Positions 5,127 to 9,759 of a DNA stretch of 11,468 nucleotides are shown here, in pieces; position 1 is the stretch's first letter, and every line of letters begins with the position of its first letter. A program made the translations under genes and the position numbers. Location of the stretch: contig MGTN01000175.1 in assembly GCA_001799475.1 (NCBI GenBank), positions 1 through 11,468 of the forward strand, in the 5' to 3' direction. The stretch comes from Desulfovibrionales bacterium GWA2_65_9 (GTDB taxonomy: Bacteria; Desulfobacterota; Desulfovibrionia; Desulfovibrionales; Desulfovibrionaceae). The notes beneath the pieces are model-generated. The model saw only the letters and a program-made list of their open reading frames with translations. It had not been told where the DNA came from and searched no databases.

Positions 5127-7580
5127 ATGACAAAAGACCTCATCATCGTTGAGTCCCCTGCAAAGGTGAAGACCATCGGCAAATTCCTCGGCAAAGACTA
5201 TGTCGTGGAGGCCTCAGTCGGCCACGTGCGCGATCTTCCCAAGGGCGACATGGGCCTGGACGAGCAAAACGGCTACCTGCCGCGCTACGAGATCATCAAG
5301 GGCAAAGAGGACATCGTGGGCCGCCTGCGCAAGGCCGCCAAGGCAGCAGGCCACGTCTACCTTGCACCCGACCCCGACCGCGAAGGGGAGGCCATCGGCT
5401 GGCACGTGGCCGAGCTCATCAAGGGCCAGAACACCAACGTCAGCCGCATCCAGTTCAACGAGATCACCGCCCGCGCGGTCAAGGAGGCGCTGGAAAACCC
5501 GCGCCCCATCAACGACGACCTCGTGGGCGCGCAGCAGGCCAGAAGAGTGCTCGACCGCCTCGTGGGCTACAAGATTTCGCCCATCCTCTGGAAGCACGTC
5601 AAGCGCGGCATCTCCGCCGGGCGCGTGCAGTCCGTGGCGCTGCGGCTCATCGTGGACCGCGAGCGTGAGCGCCGCGCCTTTGAGCCTGTGGAGCACTGGG
5701 CGCTCAAGGCCCGGCTCGAAGGCGAGAACCCGCCGCCGTTCCGCACCGACCTCTGGAAGATCGGGACGAAGACGGTTGCGCCCGGCCTCAAGGAGATCGG
5801 CAGCCAGGACGCCGCCGAGGCCCTGGAGAAGAGCGTGCGCGCTGGGCAGTTCACGGTCGAGGCCGTGGACGAGAAGGAGCGCGCCAAGAGCCCGCCGCCG
5901 CCGTTCACGACCTCCAGCCTGCAGCAGGTGGCCAACCGCGCGCTGGGCTTTCCGGCCAAGAAGACCATGGGCACGGCCCAGAAGCTTTACGAGGGCGTGG
6001 AACTGGGCGAGAAGGGAACGGTTGCGCTGATCACCTACATGCGTACCGACTCCGTGCGCATCGCCGACGAGGCGTCAAGCGCCGCGCGCGAGTTCATCCT
6101 CGGACATTACGGCGAGAAGTACGCGCCCACCAAGGTCAAGGCCCACAAGTCCAAGGGCGGCGCGCAGGACGCCCACGAGGCCTGCCGACCCGTCGACGTG
6201 GCCCTGACCCCGGACGCGGTCAAGGCCTTCCTCCCGGCGGACCAGTTCAAGCTGTACCAGCTCATCTGGCGGCGCTTCGTGGCCTCGCAGATGTCCGACG
6301 CGCGCTTCCACGACACGACCGTCACCGTGAAGAACGGCAAGACGCTCTGGCGGGCCAAGGGCGAGCGCTTGCTGTTCCCCGGCTTCCTGAAGGTCCAGGG
6401 CCTGGAGGCGCCGGACCCGGACGCCGTGGCCGAGGATGGTTCCGAGCAACTGCCCAAACTGACCAACGCCGAGGCGCTGAAGCTGCTGGAGCTGACCAGC
6501 GAGCAGAAGTTCACCCAGCCGCCCCCGCGCTACACCGAGGCCACGCTGGTCAAGGCGCTGGAGGAGCAGGGCATCGGGCGGCCCAGCACGTACGCGGCCA
6601 TCATCAGCACCCTGCAGGACCGCGAGTACGTGGCCATGGAAGAGAAGCGCTTCGCGCCCTCGGAGCTCGGCACCACGGTCAGCGACAAGCTGGTGGCGCA
6701 TTTCGCCACGCTCATGGACATCGGCTTCACCGCGGGCATGGAGCGCAAGCTCGACGAGATCGCCGCGGGCTCGCGCGCCTGGGCTACGGTCATCGAGGAG
6801 TTCATGGCCGATTTCATCCCAGCGCTCAAGCTGGCCGGGGCCGAGATGGAGCGCGCCACCATCGACTCCGGCGTTTCTTGCGACCTGTGCGGCAAGCCCA
6901 TGCACGTGAAGTTCGGCAAGATGGGCGAGTTCCTGGGCTGCTCCGGCTACCCGGACTGCAAGAACATCAAGGAGTTCACCCGCGACGAGCAGGGCAAGAT
7001 CCTGCCCAGCGACAAGGCCCGCGACGAGATCACGGACATCGCCTGCGAGCTGTGCGGCAAGCCCTTTGCGGTCAAGACCCCGCGCAAGGGCCGCGCGCGC
7101 GAGCAGTTCCTGGGCTGCACCGGCTATCCCAAGTGCAAGAACATCAAGAACTTCAAGCGCACCGAAGAGGGCGTCATTGAGATCCTGGCCGCCCCCCAGG
7201 TGATCGCGGCAGGCACCTGCCCGGAATGCGGCCAGCCCATGGTGGTCAAGACCGCGCGCAAGGGCAGCCGCTTCATCGCCTGCACGGGCTATCCCAAATG
7301 CAAGCACACCGAGCCCCTGCCCACGGGCGTGCCCTGCCCCAAGGAGGGCTGCGACGGCGAGCTGGTGGAGAAGAGTTCACGCGGGGGCAAGGTGTTCTTC
7401 TCGTGCAGCCGCTACCCGCAGTGCACCCAGGCCTTCTGGGACCACCCGGTGCCCGGCCCCTGCCCAGCCTGCGGCTCTGTGCTGCTGGTGGAGAAGAACA
7501 CCAAGGCCAAGGGTCTGCACATTGCCTGCCCGGTGAAGGACTGCGGTTGGATCAAGCCTGAAGGGGAAGGCGGGGAGTAG
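5127..7580 (+). CDS. topA: DNA topoisomerase I (type IA), five zinc ribbons
   Basis: Relaxes negatively supercoiled DNA by single-strand passage. It has 817 residues, complete. The TOPRIM domain (about 1-115) has the Glu9 in LIIVESPAKVKTIGKFLG and the Asp82-x-Asp84-x-Glu86 triad in PDPDREGEAIGWH. The catalytic core follows, with QARRVLDRLVGYKISP (137-152), the nucleophile Tyr304 in ITYMRTDSVR with Arg306, and the IGRPSTYA motif (483-490). The C-terminus carries five zinc-ribbon modules with four cysteines each: Cys585/588/605/611, 640/643/664/670, 698/701/719/725, 737/742/760/766 and 779/782/801/806. E. coli TopA has three Cys4 ribbons, so this tail is long. The start is the first Met before the conserved beginning; an in-frame GTG at 5040 lies in the promoter region. 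It is divergent from the toxin-antitoxin operon. A second copy of its last ~18 codons is found at 8286-8339 beyond an AT-rich gene. Confidence 0.98.
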   Translation: MTKDLIIVESPAKVKTIGKFLGKDYVVEASVGHVRDLPKGDMGLDEQNGYLPRYEIIKGKEDIVGRLRKAAKAAGHVYLAPDPDREGEAIGWHVAELIKGQNTNVSRIQFNEITARAVKEALENPRPINDDLVGAQQARRVLDRLVGYKISPILWKHVKRGISAGRVQSVALRLIVDRERERRAFEPVEHWALKARLEGENPPPFRTDLWKIGTKTVAPGLKEIGSQDAAEALEKSVRAGQFTVEAVDEKERAKSPPPPFTTSSLQQVANRALGFPAKKTMGTAQKLYEGVELGEKGTVALITYMRTDSVRIADEASSAAREFILGHYGEKYAPTKVKAHKSKGGAQDAHEACRPVDVALTPDAVKAFLPADQFKLYQLIWRRFVASQMSDARFHDTTVTVKNGKTLWRAKGERLLFPGFLKVQGLEAPDPDAVAEDGSEQLPKLTNAEALKLLELTSEQKFTQPPPRYTEATLVKALEEQGIGRPSTYAAIISTLQDREYVAMEEKRFAPSELGTTVSDKLVAHFATLMDIGFTAGMERKLDEIAAGSRAWATVIEEFMADFIPALKLAGAEMERATIDSGVSCDLCGKPMHVKFGKMGEFLGCSGYPDCKNIKEFTRDEQGKILPSDKARDEITDIACELCGKPFAVKTPRKGRAREQFLGCTGYPKCKNIKNFKRTEEGVIEILAAPQVIAAGTCPECGQPMVVKTARKGSRFIACTGYPKCKHTEPLPTGVPCPKEGCDGELVEKSSRGGKVFFSCSRYPQCTQAFWDHPVPGPCPACGSVLLVEKNTKAKGLHIACPVKDCGWIKPEGEGGE

Positions 7581-7642
7581 CGGCGATCAGTGGATTGTTT
7601 GGCAAGTAGAAGGTCCGTGCTCTACGCATGATGGAGTGCGGA

Positions 7643-7651
7643 TGTTATTAT
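7643..7651 (+). promoter_or_regulatory. Extended -10 promoter of the AT-rich gene
   Basis: TG at 7643-7644, one base, then TATTAT (7646-7651) forms an extended -10 element, which can work without a good -35; none is seen. Between it and the start lies the perfect 14-bp palindrome CCTTTTTAAAAAGG (7667-7680), which includes the ribosome site and might act as an operator or hide the site in a hairpin. Confidence 0.36.
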
Positions 7652-7686
7652 ACTATTGCTGCGCTGCCTTTTTAAAAAGGACGAAC

Positions 7687-8262
7687 ATGCAAGATCCAGC
7701 CATGTTTTCTGCTATTGGCACATGGGTTGCCGCGTGTGTCTCACTTGTTGCTGCGATCTTATTCTACAAGAATTTGGTTTGGCTACAAAGCTCTCAGAAG
7801 AGCAAGGAGTTTGCGGACTGTGCGATTGCCGCACTTGAGTCTGCTTACAAAGCGTTGATGGACGGCTGCCCAGACGACACACCTCAAAACTGTAGAGGTA
7901 ATTGGATTTCTTGCGCCCGCCAACTTGAGTTTTTTAGGAGGCTCAAAGCGCAAGTGTCATCAAGTGAATACATGACAAAGTGTGGCCAAGTTGAAGAGCG
8001 TTATCGCCACAGATTCCATTCAGCGTTGTGCCTAATTCCATGTAAAGTCGAAAGCTACTTCGCAAGCAGTGCAGACGACACTGAACTCGGGCTTGAACCA
8101 AGATCCCTTGCCGTAGTTTTTAGTTTTGCCTTCAATGAGAAATTTGACGACCCGCTTGAAAAAGTGTCTGTCCAAGCTTTGCTCGGCTCATCGACCGCAA
8201 TTAAGTACAACCGTGCCCTGAAGATTTACCTTGTAAGGCTGGGGGAACTCCCCAAAGCGTGA
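7687..8262 (+). CDS. Unknown single-pass membrane protein, apparently foreign
   Basis: A 191-residue protein of unknown function; no family was recognised. One transmembrane helix lies near the N-terminus (about 9-29, AIGTWVAACVSLVAAILFY), then a short basic segment and a cytoplasmic-looking helical domain (37-191) with a run EFADCAIAALESAYKALMDG, eight cysteines in the whole protein (17, 45, 61, 69, 76, 99, 115, 119) without a clear zinc-ribbon spacing, and a second compact part ending KIYLVRLGELPKA. The start at 7687 has AAAAAGGA 5 nt upstream; a GTG at 7636 would add 17 residues with no ribosome site. Base composition sampled here is about 45% G+C against about two-thirds in the flanking genes, and AT-rich codons are used, so transfer is likely. 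N-terminally anchored proteins of this shape occur among phage and defence accessory genes; a defence role is only a guess. It sits between topA and a topA tail copy. Confidence 0.76.
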   Translation: MQDPAMFSAIGTWVAACVSLVAAILFYKNLVWLQSSQKSKEFADCAIAALESAYKALMDGCPDDTPQNCRGNWISCARQLEFFRRLKAQVSSSEYMTKCGQVEERYRHRFHSALCLIPCKVESYFASSADDTELGLEPRSLAVVFSFAFNEKFDDPLEKVSVQALLGSSTAIKYNRALKIYLVRLGELPKA

Positions 8263-8266
8263 GCGC

Positions 8267-8339
8267 GCCAAGAACAAGACCCAATCACATCGCCTGCCCG
8301 AACAAAGACTGCGACTACGTGAAGGAGCCGGAGGAGTAA
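8267..8339 (+). pseudogene. Remnant of a second topA 3' end
   Basis: From 8286 the DNA reads HIACPNKDCDYVKEPEE and then TAA (8337-8339). The intact topA ends HIACPVKDCGWIKPEGEGGE. Over the 13 aligned codons 28 of 39 bases agree (72%), including both zinc-binding cysteines. The preceding bases 8267-8281 read AKNKT in another frame, like the EKNTKAKG preceding the motif in TopA, so a frameshift probably lies at about 8282-8285. It has no start and starts 4 nt after the stop of the AT-rich gene. It is best read as the displaced original tail of topA, or as a decayed partial duplication. The divergence argues against a recent copy. Confidence 0.72.
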
Positions 8340-8370
8340 GGCGGGGGAGTCGCCCCGACGCGACGGCCAG

Positions 8371-8405
8371 AAAAACGAAAAAGCCGGAAGGCATCGCCCC
8401 CCGGC
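8371..8405 (-). terminator. Intrinsic terminator of cheV (possibly also of ancestral topA)
   Basis: On the minus strand GCCGGGGGGC pairs with GCCTTCCGGC across a 3-nt loop (8383-8405), with two G-T pairs, followed by TTTTTCGTTTTT (8382-8371). It is 28 bp after the cheV stop. The stem would also form on the plus strand, where it is followed by CCTTT; so it may once have ended topA transcripts when the gene stopped at 8339. Confidence 0.88.
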
Positions 8406-8432
8406 CCTTTCAGGCGGAACTTCGCTGGCGCG

Positions 8433-9419
8433 CTACAACGCGATGTTCTGGTGCTTGGCGATGAGCTCAAACGCGCGCGTGGTCAGTTCGGTGATGTTCG
8501 GCTTGCTGATCTGGTCGTCGGCCCCCACGCTCTCGCCCTTGTGGCGCAGGCGGTCGGTGATCAGCGAGGAGAACAGGATCACCGGCATCTCCTTCAAAAA
8601 CGGGTCCTCCTTGACGCGCTTGGTCAGGTTGTGGCCGTCCATGATGGGCATCTCGATGTCCGAGACCATGATGTCCAGGTACTCCACAAGCGGCTTGTTC
8701 TCCTCAGCCGCGCGGCGCTTCACGTCCATCAGCGTGTCCCAGGCGTCCTGGCCGTTCACGGTCTGGGTGACCTCGAACCCGGCCTTTTCCAGCATGGTGC
8801 CGATCATGCGGCGGATGCTCGTGGAGTCGTCGGCGATGAGCGCGCGGAAGTGCTCCTTTTTCGAGGGCCTTTTAGCCTCCTCGATGGAGGCCATGGCCCC
8901 TTCCTCGATCTTCATGGCCAGGCCCGGATTCAGGTCGGCCACGATCTTCTCCATGTCCAGCACGAGCAGGATGCGGTCCTCGAAGCGCACCACGCCGGTG
9001 ACGCTGTTGCCCGAGTACTCGTTCAGGTGCCTGCCCGGCGCCTCCACCTGGGTCCAGCTCAGGCGATGGATGCGCGTGACGCCGGAGACCATGAAGGCCG
9101 AGATCATGCGGTTGAATTCGCTGACGATGACCTTGGTGCTTTCCTTGGCCTCGGAGGCGCCCTTGCCCAGCCACAGCGACAGGTCCACCAGCGGGATGAT
9201 GCGCGAGCGCAGGTTGAAGGCGCCCATGACCGCAGGGTGCGGAATCTCCGGCAGCTGCGTCACTGCGGGCAGGCGGATGATCTCCAGTACTTTGGCTACG
9301 TTGACGCCGTAGTAGCCGCGGTACGTCTTGCCCGAGGCATCCGGCTTCTCGTCGATGTAGAATTCCACAAGCTCCAGCTCATTGGTGCCGGATTCAAGCA
9401 GAATGTTTGTCTGGCTCAT
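8433..9419 (-). CDS. cheV: CheV: CheW-like coupling protein with receiver domain
   Basis: Chemotaxis scaffold protein of 328 residues linking receptors to CheA, with a phosphorylatable receiver that tunes adaptation. The CheW-like domain is about 14-165 (ELELVEFYIDE, YYGVNVAKVLEIIRLP, HPAVMGAFNLRSRIIPLVDL, TGVVRFEDRILLVLDMEKI). The REC domain is about 192-325, with acidic Asp197/Asp198 (ALIADDSTSIRRMI), phosphoacceptor Asp254 (VSDIEMPIMDG), Ser284/285 (ILFSS) and Lys306 (ISKPN). Both domains are complete, which is the normal CheV architecture and length. The start at 9419 gives MSQTNILLESGTNELEL with AGGGGG 5 nt upstream; a six-codon longer version is possible. It is monocistronic here, with its own sigma-28-like promoter and a terminator, and is convergent with the topA side. 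Confidence 0.96.
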   Translation of the reverse strand: MSQTNILLESGTNELELVEFYIDEKPDASGKTYRGYYGVNVAKVLEIIRLPAVTQLPEIPHPAVMGAFNLRSRIIPLVDLSLWLGKGASEAKESTKVIVSEFNRMISAFMVSGVTRIHRLSWTQVEAPGRHLNEYSGNSVTGVVRFEDRILLVLDMEKIVADLNPGLAMKIEEGAMASIEEAKRPSKKEHFRALIADDSTSIRRMIGTMLEKAGFEVTQTVNGQDAWDTLMDVKRRAAEENKPLVEYLDIMVSDIEMPIMDGHNLTKRVKEDPFLKEMPVILFSSLITDRLRHKGESVGADDQISKPNITELTTRAFELIAKHQNIAL

Positions 9420-9453
9420 GCGCTCCCCCTGAAACAATCAGACCTGAACCGCC

Positions 9454-9481
9454 TATTCGGCTATTTTTGTATACGACTTTA
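9454..9481 (-). promoter_or_regulatory. Sigma-28 (FliA)-like promoter of cheV
   Basis: On the minus strand TAAA (9481-9478, in TAAAGTCG) is followed after 16 bp by GCCGAATA (9461-9454). The consensus is TAAA, 15 bp, GCCGATAA; the spacer is one longer and the -10 deviates at two positions. The predicted start point near 9447 gives a leader of about 28 nt. Chemotaxis genes are classical FliA targets, so location and sequence agree. Confidence 0.56.
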
Positions 9482-9533
9482 CGCCCGCTGTAAACGATTC
9501 ACGCAGGCGGGGGTGAGCGCCTACTGCCGACAG

Positions 9534-9599
9534 ATAATCGTTATACATGGCGCTTTCCGGGCCGATTATGGTTGACACTTCACTCCAGATAACCCTAAT
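9534..9599 (+). promoter_or_regulatory. Possible promoter and inverted repeat for the PilM/GspL-like gene
   Basis: TTGACA (9572-9577) with CCTAAT (9594-9599) at 16 bp, start point near 9606. Immediately upstream lies an inverted repeat, ATAATCG (9534-9540) and CGATTAT (9563-9569), 22 bp apart, a plausible activator or repressor site. The -10 is weak. Confidence 0.33.
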
Positions 9600-9759
9600 G
9601 CTCATTTGAAAACTACAAATAGTTTAGAGATAGTCAGGCATTCGTCCAAAGATACCATGGGGCCAAGCCGCGGGGAGGATCACTCCCGGTGGCGCAGATG
9701 GCTGTCAGCTCTTTGCTGGCGCGGATTTGGATGGGATCTGGCAAGGGCCAGGGGCAGGC

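Larger units (their letters stand above)
9420..9759. other. Intergenic region between cheV and the PilM/GspL-like gene
   Basis: These 340 bp hold the sigma-28-like cheV promoter (minus) and a weak sigma-70-like promoter with inverted repeat (plus). The part 9530-9650 is AT-rich, unlike the rest. From about 9606 to 9759 there is a leader of about 150 nt in which I recognise no riboswitch and no convincing gene; it contains a small hairpin GGGAG/CTCCC (about 9672-9686). Confidence 0.5.

Noticed and set aside
6075..7307. 410-codon open frame opposite topA
   Set aside because: It is a Leu/Ala/Gly-rich mirror of the topA coding strand, without a domain or ribosome site.
8451..9575. 374-codon open frame opposite cheV
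   Set aside because: It is antisense to the complete cheV gene, with composition typical of a shadow frame.
9547..9609. 20-codon ORF MALSGPIMVDTSLQITLMLI in the cheV upstream region
   Set aside because: There is no ribosome site, and it spans the TTGACA promoter element of the next gene.
9660..9759. Possible cyclic-di-GMP riboswitch or sigma-54 promoter in the leader of the PilM/GspL-like gene
   Set aside because: No GEMM consensus segments were found, and the GG/GC pairs do not have the 10-bp spacing of sigma-54 promoters.
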